Shown: positions 9,040 through 18,294, counted from the first letter of the stretch. The stretch is DNA of 64,000 bases from Streptomyces sp. R28 (GCF_041052385.1 NZ_CP163439.1:62001-126000); one strand, 5' to 3'. Notes: generated from the letters alone by a model not told the origin. Program-made: numbers and translations.

Positions 9040-9930
9040 GTGCGATATGCCGACCGCATGAGGCATGCGCAAGGGGGCGGGCTGACTGACGAACGGCGGG
9101 CCTTCCGCGAGAAGTTGCGGTTGCAGGCGGCCGAGCGGTTCAGGCAGGGCGAGAAGAACACGGTCATCGCTCACGACCTGCGGGGTCAGCGTCCGGTCGG
9201 TACAGCGCTGGCGCAAGGCTTGGTCGCAGGATGGGCCGAGAGCCCCGAAAGGCCCAGCATCGCTGCCGCTGCTCAGCGACGAACTGTTCGCCGTGCTAGA
9301 GCGGGAGCTGGCCAGGGGCCCGACGGCACATGGGTGGCCGGACCAGACCCGGACCCTGTCGCGGATCAGGACGCTCAGCGGGCGCCGTCTCCACAAGAGC
9401 TACACCGTGCAAGGGGTGGGCGCCCTGCTCAAGCGGCACGGCTGGAGCTGCCAGGTCCCCGCCCGGCGGGCGATCGAGCGGGACGAGAACCTGGTGGCCA
9501 GCTGGGTGGAGGAGACCTGGCCCCAGGTGGAAGGACCGTGGCGGCGCTCGACGCCTGGCTCGTCTTCGAGGACGAAGCCGGATTCTCGATGACGCCGCCC
9601 ACCACCCGCACCTGGTCCCGACGCGGCCACACCCCTGTGGTCCGCGTCCGGGGCCGCTCCCGCCGCCGCTTATCGGTGGCCGCCCTGGCCTGCTACAAGA
9701 CCGGCGAAGCCTCACGGCTGATCTACCGGCCCTGCCCAGACGCCCGGCCCGATGGGCGCAAAAGCTTCTCCTGGAAGGACTACCGCGACCTGATCCAGAC
9801 CGCCCACCAGCAGCTTGGCGGCCCCATCGTGCTGGTCTGGGACAACCTCAACACCCACCTCACCACCGGCATGCACCGGTACATCGCCGACCGCGACTGG
9901 CTCGACGACATCACGCACTCGACACGGTAG
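9040..9930 (+). pseudogene. IS630-family transposase, doubly frameshifted and 3'-truncated
   Basis: The N-terminal DNA-binding part (LTDERRAFREKLRLQAAERF) and the catalytic part (AWLVFEDEAGFSMTPP, then VLVWDNLNTHLT) are in frame 1. The middle (YTVQGVGALLKRHGWSCQVP, then VASWVEETWPQVEGPW) is in frame 2, so there are two compensating shifts near 9250 and 9545. The last catalytic Glu region is missing: the sequence stops being transposase-like after WLDDITHSTR at 9930. Inactive. It abuts the acetyltransferase at 9951, whose 3' flank it may have entered. Confidence 0.85.
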
Positions 9931-9950
9931 TCGGAGAGCCCTTTCGGTAC

Positions 9951-10688
9951 TCAGATGTGCTGCATCCAGATATTGGGCTCTACGTAGGTGCCCTGATCAG
10001 CGGAGTGGTCGAGTCGTAGCAAGCTCAGCCCTTCAGGGATGACGTAGTCACCCGTTTCGGGGAAAGCCATGCCGGTCCACCCCTCCCATTCGGCGATTGT
10101 GCCGGTCATGGTTTGCGACTCGGGAGCCGCTGCGAGAATGCGGGCGCCCAGACGCTGGTGCGTCCGGATCCATGGATCCAGGGCCATACCGTCCTCACGG
10201 GTCCACCTCATGAAGGCCTCGATGGACGTCAGTGGGTAGCGGGCTTTCAAGGTCGGGCGGACCGGTGCGATGACGCGCGGCCATCCTGCATCCTCGGCGA
10301 GTTGGCGCAGTGCTTCGAGTGTCTCCCCGGCCAGGCCGCGTCCTTTGAGTGACGGGGTGACGATTGCTCCGCAGATCACCAGGGTGTCGGGTTCGACGCC
10401 TTGTTCTCGCCCCTCCACGGCGCGGATCGTGGCCTGGGTGTAGCCAGTGGGGAGTGTCTCCGTTCGCCCATCCCACCGGATCGGTATACCCCAGCCGGCC
10501 GCGACAGGCATGCCGTGGTCGTCCACCAGCGTGAGATTAAGGTCGGCGAACCACTCCCTGATCCTGCCTATGTACTGCTTGGCCAGCCGATCGGCTGTGA
10601 TGAACTCCGGGAAGCCCTCGCTGAAGAGCTCCTGCATCTGCTCATCAGGCCATGTGCGTGCGTCTGTTCGCTCAACAGTCAAGGTCAC
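9951..10688 (-). CDS. GNAT-family N-acetyltransferase
   Basis: A 245-residue protein whose central part has a GNAT acetyl-CoA-binding pattern: ICGAIVTPSLKGRGLAGETL (motif A with a GRGLA loop) followed by helix-forming LRQLAEDAGWPRVIAPVRP. Ahead of it lies a beta-strand region (LTLVDDHGMPVAAGWGIPI). The substrate is unknown; resemblance to long GNAT-fold proteins is seen only in the acetyl-CoA motif. It stands alone on the minus strand between IS630 and IS256, with no operon partner. The start at 10688 is the first in-frame ATG. Confidence 0.7.
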   Translation of the reverse strand: MTLTVERTDARTWPDEQMQELFSEGFPEFITADRLAKQYIGRIREWFADLNLTLVDDHGMPVAAGWGIPIRWDGRTETLPTGYTQATIRAVEGREQGVEPDTLVICGAIVTPSLKGRGLAGETLEALRQLAEDAGWPRVIAPVRPTLKARYPLTSIEAFMRWTREDGMALDPWIRTHQRLGARILAAAPESQTMTGTIAEWEGWTGMAFPETGDYVIPEGLSLLRLDHSADQGTYVEPNIWMQHI

Positions 10689-10924
10689 CGGCCCGTTTAT
10701 AGCGCACCGACCACAGACGGAGCGACAGAGTTCTTATGGCTTGGGCTGGAGCAGGCCGCCGGGATCACGCCCTGTCCGCCCTCACGACACCACGCTTGAA
10801 GGGAGCAATGCTCATGACCTGTGGATCGGCCTCGGGTTGGGCGCAAAGGACGTACCTTCCCGAGTGATCGACTTCTGGTCATCGAGTAGGCCGACGTTGC
10901 ACCGTCGGCCGGGAAGGCACGCCC

Positions 10925-12178
10925 GTGCTGAGCGTAGTAAATGCCGATGGAACGACCGAGACCGGCTCCCTGATCGACGACATCGTCCGCGAGGGCGCGA
11001 GACGGATGCTCGCCGCCGCCCTGGAAGCCGAAGTCAACGCGTATATAGCCGAGTTGGCCGACCAGCGCGACGAGCACGGGCGCCGCCTGGTGGTCCGCAA
11101 CGGCTATCACCAGCCGAGGAAGGTCACGACCGCGGCCGGGGCGGTCGAGGTGAAGGCACCACGGGTGAACGACAAGCGCGTCGACGAGGCCTCGGGCGAG
11201 CGCAAGCGGTTCTCCTCCGCGATCCTGCCGCCTTGGTGCCGCAAGTCCCCGAAGATCAGCGAGGTGCTGCCCCTGCTCTATCTCCACGGCCTGTCATCTG
11301 GCGACTTCGTGCCCGCACTCGAGCAGTTCCTGGGGTCGAGGGCCGGGCTATCGCCGGCGACGGTCACCCGCCTCACCCAGCAGTGGCAGGCCGACCACCA
11401 GGCGTTCGGCGAGCGCGATCTGTCCGCCAGCGACTACATCTACGTCTGGGCCGACGGCATCCACCTGCGCATACGCCTGAGGGAGGCGAAGTCGTGCGTG
11501 CTGGTGCTGATGGGCGTCCGCGCGGACGGCACGAAAGAGCTGATCGCCATGAACGATGGCTACCGCGAGTCCGCCGACTCCTGGGCCGACCTGCTGCGCG
11601 ACTGCCAACGGCGCGGGATGCGCGCTCCCGTCCTCGCGGTCGGCGACGGCGCACTCGGCTTCTGGAAGGCCCTGGCCGAAGTCTTCCCCGAGACCCGGCA
11701 CCAGAGGTGCTGGGTTCACAAGATCGCCAACGTTGCGAACGCCCTGCCGAAGTCCGCGCAGCCCGGCGCGAAGAAGGCCCTGCAGGAGATCTCCAACGCC
11801 GAGGACCGCGACCACGCGCTCAAGGCCGTCGCCGCGTTCGCCAAGAGCTACGGCGCGAAGTTCCCCAAGGCTGTCAAGAAGATCACCGACGACGTCGACG
11901 AACTGCTGGCGTTCTACGACTTTCCCGCCGAGCACTGGATCCACTTGCGCACAACGAACTCGATTGAGTCGACCTTCGCCACCGTCCGCTTGCGGACCAA
12001 GGTCACCCGAGGTGCCGGCAGCGCGGCCGCCGCCTTGGCCATGGTCTTCAAGCTGGTCGAGTCCGCCCAGGCCCGCTGGCGGGCCGTGAACTCACCTCAC
12101 CTCGTCGCCGTCGTCCGCGCCGGAGCCCGCTTCGAACGCGGACAGCTCATCGAGCGCACGCAGCCCCTCTCGGCATGA
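10925..12178 (+). CDS. IS256-family transposase, intact
   Basis: A full-length 417-residue mutator-type transposase. Seen: IDDIVREGARRMLAAALEAE at the N-terminus, the DDE core (IYVWADGIHLRIRL, VLAVGDGALGFW, TTNSIESTFATVR) and the usual RCWVHKIANV zinc-like segment. It is unrelated at subgroup level to the broken IS256 at 3512-4725. The start at GTG 10925 gives a normal length. It lies between two GNAT genes and is probably a recent arrival because it is unbroken. Element ends were not securely identified; CCTGTGGATC at 10819-10828 is inverted at 12855-12864. Confidence 0.9.
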   Translation: MLSVVNADGTTETGSLIDDIVREGARRMLAAALEAEVNAYIAELADQRDEHGRRLVVRNGYHQPRKVTTAAGAVEVKAPRVNDKRVDEASGERKRFSSAILPPWCRKSPKISEVLPLLYLHGLSSGDFVPALEQFLGSRAGLSPATVTRLTQQWQADHQAFGERDLSASDYIYVWADGIHLRIRLREAKSCVLVLMGVRADGTKELIAMNDGYRESADSWADLLRDCQRRGMRAPVLAVGDGALGFWKALAEVFPETRHQRCWVHKIANVANALPKSAQPGAKKALQEISNAEDRDHALKAVAAFAKSYGAKFPKAVKKITDDVDELLAFYDFPAEHWIHLRTTNSIESTFATVRLRTKVTRGAGSAAAALAMVFKLVESAQARWRAVNSPHLVAVVRAGARFERGQLIERTQPLSA

Positions 12179-12235
12179 CAACCTTGCTGTCCCTGTCGTC
12201 GTGCCCTACCTGGGCCAAGATCAGGTTGCTGGGTG

Positions 12236-12780
12236 TCACAAAGGCGACAACATCATGAGGACCTCATCGCGATCGCCGTCGGAGGCCAGCCGCAGAGCGC
12301 CGGGCCACCTGCCGATCTCCTTCCAGCCGAGTCGGCCATAGAACTCTTCGAGACCGACACCACCGCGGGCGGCAAGGTGCAGCTGCTCCAGGCCCATCTC
12401 GTCGCGGGCGACCTCACGGACCCGGTTCATCAATGCCGCGCCGATCCCCTGGCCCCGGACGCCGAGACGGGTTTGCACGTGGTGAATCGTGCCCCAGTGC
12501 GCGACGACCGGGTGGGGATCGCAGCGGATGTTCAGCCAGCTCGCGACGGTGCCATCGGCCAAGGCGATGAGAAGGCGGCTGGTCGTTGGGGCAAGCTTCT
12601 CGATGATGCGGTCAAGGACAGCGGTGACCTCGCGGCGTCCACCGGCGGAAAGGGGAACCCGGCCGCCCCACCCGCATTGCTCACCTCGGTCCAGCAGTCC
12701 ACGAGGGTCTGCTTCAGCTCGTCAGTGATCTCGTGCGGGTCAACGATCTGGGTGAAGCCAAGGGCGTTGCTGCTGGTCAT
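12236..12780 (-). pseudogene. GNAT-family acetyltransferase with one-base frameshift
   Basis: From ATG 12780 the frame reads MTSSNALGFTQIVDPHEITD to AGGAAGFPFPPVDA, then shifts. The rest, in the other frame, continues through VASWLNIRCDP and the acetyl-CoA loop TRLGVRGQGIGAALMNRV to GRLGWKEIGRWPGALRL. Joined, the length is normal for a single-domain GNAT of about 181 residues. One base is missing in the GACGCCGCGAG stretch near 12630. It is either a pseudogene or a sequence error. It resembles small-molecule acetyltransferases, but the substrate is unknown. Confidence 0.7.
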
Positions 12781-13029
12781 GGGGACGAGTGTCACAAACG
12801 AGCCGCGCTCGTCGACACTCGGGGGCACCCACCCGAACTCGCTGGTGCAGACAATGATCCACAGGATTTGACAATTACTCCGACGCCCTCGACTCCGCCA
12901 GCTGAACCCGAGAGCTGACCAAGCCGGGCAAACTTCGTTGAGACGCCGTCAAAGATCGTTTGAGACGGGTCAGTGCGGACAGCCGTCAGGTGCTCGGGTT
13001 CCTCTGTCCCTTGTCACCCAATCGAGTCG

Positions 13030-13079
13030 TTTGACAGCGAACCCAGTCGTTTCGGCTTCTTTGACAGTGAACTTAGTCG
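13030..13079. repeat. Two direct copies of a 20-bp IS-end-like repeat
   Basis: TTTGACAGCGAACCCAGTCG (13030-13049) and TTTGACAGTGAACTTAGTCG (13060-13079) are direct copies 30 bases apart. Related copies occur at 15470-15487 and, inverted, at 15512-15529, so the quinone reductase/PadR/SnoaL genes lie between inverted copies. They look like ends of a lost IS or a non-autonomous element. The surrounding stretch 12865-13152 has no gene. Confidence 0.65.
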
Positions 13080-13152
13080 TGTGAGGTGAGCGATCCAGTA
13101 GCCGTCAATGAGACGGGGGTTGCTGGTGACGGGCCGGTGTTCCGAGTCTGCG

Positions 13153-14136
13153 CTATTGGGGGAGGGTGACCAGGATGCGGCCGTGGACACCGCCGGTGTC
13201 GACGTGGTCGTGGGCCTTGGTGATTTGGTCCAGCGGGTAGCGGTCGCGGACGTCGACGGTGAGGGCGCCGACGGCGGCGGCGGCGGTGAGGTCGCGGACG
13301 GCCTGGCGCTTGGCCTCGGCGGGGAAGTCGTCGCTGCCGAGCAGCCGCAGGGTGACGTTGTTGAACAGCAGCGGCCAGAAAGGGATTTCGGTGCGGTCTG
13401 AGCGGGTGGCATAGGCGGCGATGACGGCATTGTTGGCGGCGACGGCGTTGTCGAGGTCGGCGTTGTCGGACAGCGCGACCTCGATGATCCGGTCGATGCC
13501 CTGCGGTGCGTACGAGCGGATGGCCGCGGCGGGGTCGCTGGTATCCAGGGCGACGGCGTGGGAGACGACGGCCGGGTCGATGTGGTCGAGGTCCGCGGTT
13601 CGGCGGACGGTGGCGATCACGGTGGCGCCGGCCCACTGGGCAAGCTGGGCGGCCAGGGAGCCGACGCCGCCAAGGACTCCGTGGACCAGGACCAGTTGGC
13701 CGTCGACCGGGCCGTCGGCGAAGACGGTGCGGTGGGCGGTGATGCCGGGGATGCCGAGGCTCGCCCCCAGCTCGTCACTGAGGTGGTCGGGCAGGGGTGG
13801 GGCTTGGTGGTCGGGTACGACGGTGTACTGGGCGGCGGTGCCGAAGGAGCGGTAGGACTGGGCGCCGTGTACCCAGACCCGTTGTCCGACGCGGTGGACG
13901 TCGACTCCGGCGCCCACGGCGTCGATGACTCCGGCGGCGTCGCTGTGCGGGATCACCCGCGGGAAGGGCATGGACGAGCCGAGCCAGCCGCGCCGTTTCT
14001 TGGTGTCGCCGGGGTTGACGCCCGAGACGGTGACGCGGACGCGGACCTCGCCAGGGCCGGGGACGGGATCAGGGAGTTCACCGACGTGCAGGACATCGGC
14101 GGCGGGGCCCTGGGCGTCGTACCAGGAAGCAAGCAT
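13153..14136 (-). CDS. Zinc-less quinone oxidoreductase (MDR family)
   Basis: A 327-residue medium-chain reductase of the NADPH:quinone oxidoreductase type, expected to reduce quinones or other activated carbonyl or enone substrates in the cytoplasm. Seen: an N-terminal GroES-like fold (GPGEVRVRVTVSGVNPGDTK) and a Rossmann motif VHGVLGGVGSLAAQLAQWAG; the zinc-binding cysteines of alcohol dehydrogenases are absent. It is followed on the same strand 20 bases upstream by the PadR gene, so the two probably form one transcript or are under the same PadR control. ATG 14136 has a GGAGGTACC-type ribosome site just upstream. Confidence 0.88.
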   Translation of the reverse strand: MLASWYDAQGPAADVLHVGELPDPVPGPGEVRVRVTVSGVNPGDTKKRRGWLGSSMPFPRVIPHSDAAGVIDAVGAGVDVHRVGQRVWVHGAQSYRSFGTAAQYTVVPDHQAPPLPDHLSDELGASLGIPGITAHRTVFADGPVDGQLVLVHGVLGGVGSLAAQLAQWAGATVIATVRRTADLDHIDPAVVSHAVALDTSDPAAAIRSYAPQGIDRIIEVALSDNADLDNAVAANNAVIAAYATRSDRTEIPFWPLLFNNVTLRLLGSDDFPAEAKRQAVRDLTAAAAVGALTVDVRDRYPLDQITKAHDHVDTGGVHGRILVTLPQ

Positions 14137-14156
14137 GGGGGTACCTCCGTGGACAG

Positions 14157-14735
14157 TCAGCTCGCGGGAGCAGCGGGCGCATGCGGATCGCTGTCGGTGT
14201 ATCCGGTGTCGAATACGGGCGGTTCCTCCCCGAGGGTCTCGCGCAGCCAGGTCCGTTCGGCGCGGCTGGTGGCGCGGGCGGTGAGCAGCATGCCCCTCCG
14301 GTAGGGGTCGGCGATCTCCTCGGCACGCAGGGGCCGCTCGTTGTCGTAGAAGAAACTCGCCGGTTCTTCCAGGAACTCCAGCCGTCTGCGCAGCACCGCG
14401 TGCTGTTCGGCCACGTCGGGCAGGTGGGAGAGGAATGCCAGGACGACGTAGAACCGCGTGAAGTCGGTGATCTCGTGGTCGGCGGGCTTGCGCAGGCGTT
14501 GAAGCATTTCGGCCCGTCCGGCCTCGGTCAGGCTGAGCACGTACCGGGCCGCCCCCGCAGCTGGGTCGGCGCGCCGCTCGATCAAGCCCGCCCTGGTCAG
14601 GCGATTGATCGCCGGATACAGGCTGCCGTCACTGACCGGCCGCGTATAGCCGGTCAGCTGTGAGACGCGGCGGCGCAGCTCGTGTCCAGGCAGGGGTCCC
14701 TCGGCGAGGAAGCCGAGTATCGCGAGTTCCAGCAT
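14157..14735 (-). CDS. PadR-family transcriptional regulator
   Basis: A PadR-type repressor: an N-terminal winged helix (LELAILGFLAEGPLPGHELR, SDGSLYPAINRLTRAGLIER) and a C-terminal dimerisation helix region (Vir_act_alpha_C type, RRRLEFLEEPASFFYDN). The family senses small phenolics or drugs and controls neighbouring detoxification genes, here probably the quinone reductase downstream. The start is taken as ATG 14735 (MLELAIL), because an upstream ATG at 14759 would put the operator palindrome inside the gene. It is divergent from the SnoaL-like gene. Confidence 0.9.
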   Translation of the reverse strand: MLELAILGFLAEGPLPGHELRRRVSQLTGYTRPVSDGSLYPAINRLTRAGLIERRADPAAGAARYVLSLTEAGRAEMLQRLRKPADHEITDFTRFYVVLAFLSHLPDVAEQHAVLRRRLEFLEEPASFFYDNERPLRAEEIADPYRRGMLLTARATSRAERTWLRETLGEEPPVFDTGYTDSDPHAPAAPAS

Positions 14736-14754
14736 GAGTCCATCTTCGCACGCG

Positions 14755-14788
14755 AACATCGAATCGATGTGAACATCGATTCGATGTT
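14755..14788. promoter_or_regulatory. 34-bp double-palindrome operator between PadR and SnoaL-like genes
   Basis: The 16-base arms 14755-14770 and 14773-14788 are perfectly complementary around a two-base centre. Each arm is itself nearly palindromic (ACATCGA-N-TCGATGT), so the site is two 15-bp operators in tandem. The ATGT...ACAT spacing fits known PadR sites. It covers the region just upstream of both divergent starts, so it probably mediates autoregulation and control of both genes. Confidence 0.85.
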
Positions 14789-14834
14789 ACGCTCGCTGGT
14801 ACCCGCCCAAACGTCTCTGGAGAGGCACAGCAAG

Positions 14835-15254
14835 ATGCCATCGCAGTCCACCGAGTCAGTGATGAACCGTTTCGTCGAGTTCATCAACACGGGCAACGAG
14901 GATCTCGCCCGCGAGGTCATTTCTCCGGACGCGGTGTTCCACGCGCCCAGCCACCCGGAACCACTGCGAGGGCCCGATGGGTACATGGAAGTCATCGGGA
15001 TGATGCGCGGCGCCTTCCCCGACGTCCAGTGGACGCTGGAGGAGACGGTCGCCGAAGGCGACACCGTGGCCGCGCGGTTCACCATGCGGGGAACCCACGA
15101 CGGTGAATTCTTCGGGATCCCGGCGAGCGGCAACAAGATCTCGGTGCAGGCCATGAACTTCTACTACCTGACCGACGGCCGGATCGTCGGCGAACGGGGC
15201 CAGCCCGATCTCCTCGGGGTGATGCAGCAGATCGGTGCCGTACCGGCGCCGTGA
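14835..15254 (+). CDS. SnoaL-like/ester cyclase family protein
   Basis: A 139-residue protein with a SnoaL-like NTF2 fold: MNRFVEFINTGNEDLAREV, FHAPSHPEPLRGPDGYMEVI, AFPDVQWTLEETVAEGDTV and FTMRGTHDGEFFGIPASG are typical. Family members are polyketide ring cyclases, or small-molecule binding proteins of unknown function. The start at ATG 14835 is fixed by GGAGAGG (14819-14825) at good spacing; an upstream frame from 14682 overlaps the PadR gene and operator and was rejected. It is divergent from padR and shares its operator, so it may help with detoxification and not biosynthesis. Confidence 0.85.
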   Translation: MPSQSTESVMNRFVEFINTGNEDLAREVISPDAVFHAPSHPEPLRGPDGYMEVIGMMRGAFPDVQWTLEETVAEGDTVAARFTMRGTHDGEFFGIPASGNKISVQAMNFYYLTDGRIVGERGQPDLLGVMQQIGAVPAP

Positions 15255-15469
15255 ACCTCGTAGCGCCGCGTGAGCCCGCTATCGCGCGGAACTACCGCTG
15301 CCGGGAGGTACGTCGCCCCGGCAAAAGGGGAAGGCCCACACCGGCCCGCGGGCGGCCGACGCAGGTTCACTGCAAGAGGTTGGCCTTCCACATGACGCTC
15401 CTTGCCATCCAACCCAGTCGGCGCAGGCGGGCAGGGGGTCCGGGCCGAAAGAAGCGTCACGCGACTGCG

Positions 15470-15529
15470 TTGACAGCGAAGTTAGTCCGCGCAGGTCAGC
15501 GACTTCGGCCCGACTAACTTCGCTGTCAA
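15470..15529. repeat. Perfect 18-bp inverted repeat, IS-end-like
   Basis: TTGACAGCGAAGTTAGTC at 15470-15487 is repeated inverted and perfectly at 15512-15529, with 24 bases between. It is the same repeat family as 13030-13079. Two inward-facing ends this close suggest a minimal non-autonomous element or a deletion of everything between IS ends. The neighbouring 15255-15469 stretch has no gene. Confidence 0.8.
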
Positions 15530-15712
15530 AGGACATCCTCCACAGATGCCGCTCGTCCAGGGGCCCGAATCGCACGTCTCCGCGCGCAAGGTCGACGAGG
15601 ATGGGCTCTCACGGACCCGCTCTGCCTCGATGGCGAGAGGCGTCTCGTCATCGCGCTGGCTGTGCGCGAGCAACGCCACCGCGAGTTGCAGGGTTTCGTC
15701 CTGCTCCATCAT
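15482..15712 (-). CDS. Hypothetical small protein, probably a truncated N-terminus
   Basis: A 76-residue frame starting MMEQDETLQLAVALLAHSQR and continuing DDETPLAIEAERVRES. The first part looks like genuine coding sequence, while the last 20 residues read through the inverted repeat at 15470-15529, so the original gene was probably cut off by the repeat element. No family recognised. Confidence 0.3.
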   Translation of the reverse strand: MMEQDETLQLAVALLAHSQRDDETPLAIEAERVRESPSSSTLRAETCDSGPWTSGICGGCPLTAKLVGPKSLTCAD

Positions 15713-15770
15713 CCGTCTTCAGTCCGTCGGCTCGACGAAGGCACCCTAACCGGCCTGGGATGATCTTGGT

Positions 15771-16540
15771 GTGGCTGGTGTGATCACGGCGTCGGAGCCG
15801 TCCTGGATAGCCCCGTTCTCCGGGCTCAGCCCCCGCGCCTTCGGGAAACTGGTGACGGTTCTGCGACGCGAGGGTGCGGACGTGGTCCGCAAAGGCCGGC
15901 CATGGAGTCTTCCGCTGGAGGACCGCGCTCTGCTGGTTGCGGCGTACTGGCGCACGAACCTCACGATGCGGCAGCTCGCGCCGCTGTTCGGGGTGTCAAA
16001 GTCTGCGGCGGACCGCATCATCAATCACCTCGGGCCGTTGTTCGCTCTCCAGCCCCGCAAGCGGTTCGCCAAGGACGCCGTCCTCATCGTGGACGGCACC
16101 CTGGTCCCCACCCGGGACCACACCATCGCGGACGGTCCAAGAACTAGCGGTACTCCACCAACCATCAGGTCGTCATCGACGCCGACACCCGGCTGGTCGT
16201 CGTGGTCGGCCGGCCGCTGTCCGGGAACCGCAACGACTGCAAGGCGTGGGACGAGTCCGGCGCCAAGGCCGCCGTCGGCAACATCGTCACGATCGCCGAC
16301 GGCGGATACCCGGGCACTGGACTGGTCATCCCGCACCGCCGGCAGCGCGGTCAGCTTGAACTGCCGGAGTGGAAAGAGGAACACAATCGGTCCCACAAGC
16401 AGGTCCGGGCCCGGGTCGAGCACGTCTTCGCCCGCTTGAAGACCTGGAAGATCCTCCGCGACTGCCGCCTCAAGGGCGACGGCGTCCACCACGCCATGCT
16501 CGGCATCGCCCGGATGCACAACCTCGCCCGCGCCGGATAG
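15771..16540 (+). pseudogene. IS5-group (DDE_Tnp_4-type) transposase, frameshift plus nonsense
   Basis: The N-terminal half reads VITASEPSWIAPFSGLSP, then MRQLAPLFGVSKSAADRIIN and AVLIVDGTLVPTRDHTIA. Near 16130 one base is lost and a TAC is now TAG, after which the other frame continues as VVVVGRPLSGNRNDCKAW, TIADGGYPGTGLVIPHRR and RARVEHVFARLKTWKILRD. The DDE residues fall in VDGTL, ADGGY and VEHVF. This is a different subgroup from the 5.8-7.9 kb copies. A 9-bp hairpin follows the stop. Confidence 0.85.
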
Positions 16541-16544
16541 GGAA

Positions 16545-16565
16545 GTGGGCCGCACGGCGGCCCAC
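16545..16565 (+). terminator. Hairpin after the 15771-16540 transposase
   Basis: GTGGGCCGC (16545-16553) and GCGGCCCAC (16557-16565) form a perfect 9-bp stem with a three-base loop, starting five bases after the transposase stop. It has no U-tract, as is common for actinobacterial terminators. Confidence 0.55.
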
Positions 16566-16763
16566 CATGCCTGGGACAACCAGAAGATCATTTACGGGAC
16601 AGCCCTTTAGCTGCAAGGTTAAGGAACAGGTACTTAGCTTGTCATTTAACGACCGGCGTCGAACGTGGCTCGAACTTGATCAGCGTTTTCGCACTTCAGC
16701 GGACACGTAGGCGGCCTCCGTCTGATCCTGTGCTCCGTCACAGAGTGGATCAGCGCGAAGGCC

Positions 16764-18245
16764 GTGGTCGTGAGTTTGGTGCATCAGGGCGTCCTGCGGG
16801 ATGCGTTCGCGGAAGTGTCACACTTCCGGTCGGAGCTGTACGCGTGTCTGACCGTGCGGGGCGACGCGTTGTTCGAGTTATGCGACGCGCTGCTGTGCAC
16901 GGACGGGCCGGTGCGAACGCTGGTTGATCTCGCGCTCGCTCCCGAGCACCGCCGTGGGCACGGAGCGCTGTACGGCGGACTCAACCAGGGCCGGATCGAC
17001 GTGGCCCGGCTGCGTCGTGCCCTGGCTGGGGTGCCGTTGCCACGGGCGGCGGACGGTCGGCTCGTGCCGGCGGTGGATGTCTCGCCGTGGCTGCGACCGG
17101 ACGCCAACACGTGTGCTGACCGGGCCTTTTGCCACACCTTCGGGCGGGGTGAGGGCAAGCATCAGATGGTGCCAGGCTGGCCGTACTCGGTGGTGGCCGC
17201 GCTGGAGACCGGCCGCACGTCCTGGACGGCGGTGCTGGACGCGGCCCGTCTCGAGCCCGGTGCCGATGTCGCCGCGGTGACCACCGAGCAGATCCGTGAG
17301 GTCATCGAGCGGCTGGTCGCCGCCGACCAGTGGCGGCCTGGTGACCCGGAGGTCCTGGTCGTGCTGGACGCCGGATACGACGCCCCGCGCATCGCCCACC
17401 TGCTGGATGACCTGCCCGTCGAGATCCTCGGCCGGCTCCGTTCAGATCGGGTAATGCGGCGTCCGACACCCTCCCGCAAAGAGTTCCACCTGGCCAACCC
17501 CAGGGGCGGCCGGCCGCCCAAGCACGGCGGCGAGTTCGTCTTCGGCGACCCCGCAACCTGGGGCACCGAGCAGGCCGTGACGGTCACGGACACCCGGCTC
17601 TACGGGAAGGCGACCGCGCAGGCATGGGACCGGCTGCACCCGCGGCTGACCCGCCGGGCCGCATGGCTCGAGCACGACGGGCCGTTGCCCGTCATCGAGG
17701 GGACCGTTATCCGCCTGGTCGTTCAGAAGCTGCCCAGTGGCGGCGTCAACAAGCCGGTCTGGCTGTGGTGGTCGCGCACCGGCGCCACCGAAGCGGACGT
17801 CGACCGCTGCTGGCAGTGCTTCCTTCGCCGCTTCGACATCGAGCACACATTCCGCCTGTTCAAGCAGACCCTCGGCTGGACCAAGCCCCGGCTTCGCAGC
17901 TCGGAAGCTGCCGACCGGTGGACCTGGCTCGTAATCGCCGCCTACGCCCAGATCCGGCTCGCACGCCCGCTGGCCACCGACCTCCGCAGGCCCTGGGAGA
18001 AGCCGACCGATCCGAACAGGCTCACGCCCGCCCGCGTCCGCAGGGTGTTCAGGAACCTGCACGCGAAGACCGGTTCCCCGGCTGGTGCACCGAAACCGTC
18101 CCGCCCCGGCCCAGGCAGGCCGCCAGGCTCGAAGAACCGGCTACCGGCCGCGCGTCACGACGTCGGGCGGGTCCTCGCCACCGGCGAGGCGTTCAGCCGT
18201 CCCGCCCACCACAAAGTCGGCACCAAGCCGCGCCGCGGCACCTGA
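16764..18245 (+). CDS. DDE transposase, IS701/IS4-like
   Basis: A 493-residue intact transposase. The catalytic Asp/Asp/Glu probably lie in AVDVSPWLRPDA, VVLDAGYDAPRI and DIEHTFRLFKQTLGW, the last being the Y/F-[FL]-K type helix of IS4-like enzymes. A basic Pro-rich tail (PSRPGPGRPPGSKNRLP) looks like an AT-hook DNA-binding segment. GTG 16764 and nearby codons are alternative starts. No terminal inverted repeats were found by eye. It is unbroken, so potentially active. Confidence 0.8.
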   Translation: MVVSLVHQGVLRDAFAEVSHFRSELYACLTVRGDALFELCDALLCTDGPVRTLVDLALAPEHRRGHGALYGGLNQGRIDVARLRRALAGVPLPRAADGRLVPAVDVSPWLRPDANTCADRAFCHTFGRGEGKHQMVPGWPYSVVAALETGRTSWTAVLDAARLEPGADVAAVTTEQIREVIERLVAADQWRPGDPEVLVVLDAGYDAPRIAHLLDDLPVEILGRLRSDRVMRRPTPSRKEFHLANPRGGRPPKHGGEFVFGDPATWGTEQAVTVTDTRLYGKATAQAWDRLHPRLTRRAAWLEHDGPLPVIEGTVIRLVVQKLPSGGVNKPVWLWWSRTGATEADVDRCWQCFLRRFDIEHTFRLFKQTLGWTKPRLRSSEAADRWTWLVIAAYAQIRLARPLATDLRRPWEKPTDPNRLTPARVRRVFRNLHAKTGSPAGAPKPSRPGPGRPPGSKNRLPAARHDVGRVLATGEAFSRPAHHKVGTKPRRGT

Positions 18246-18294
18246 AGCTCCGCCCGCCTGAACCGTCAGGAAGCCGACGAGGTTGGATGGCTCC

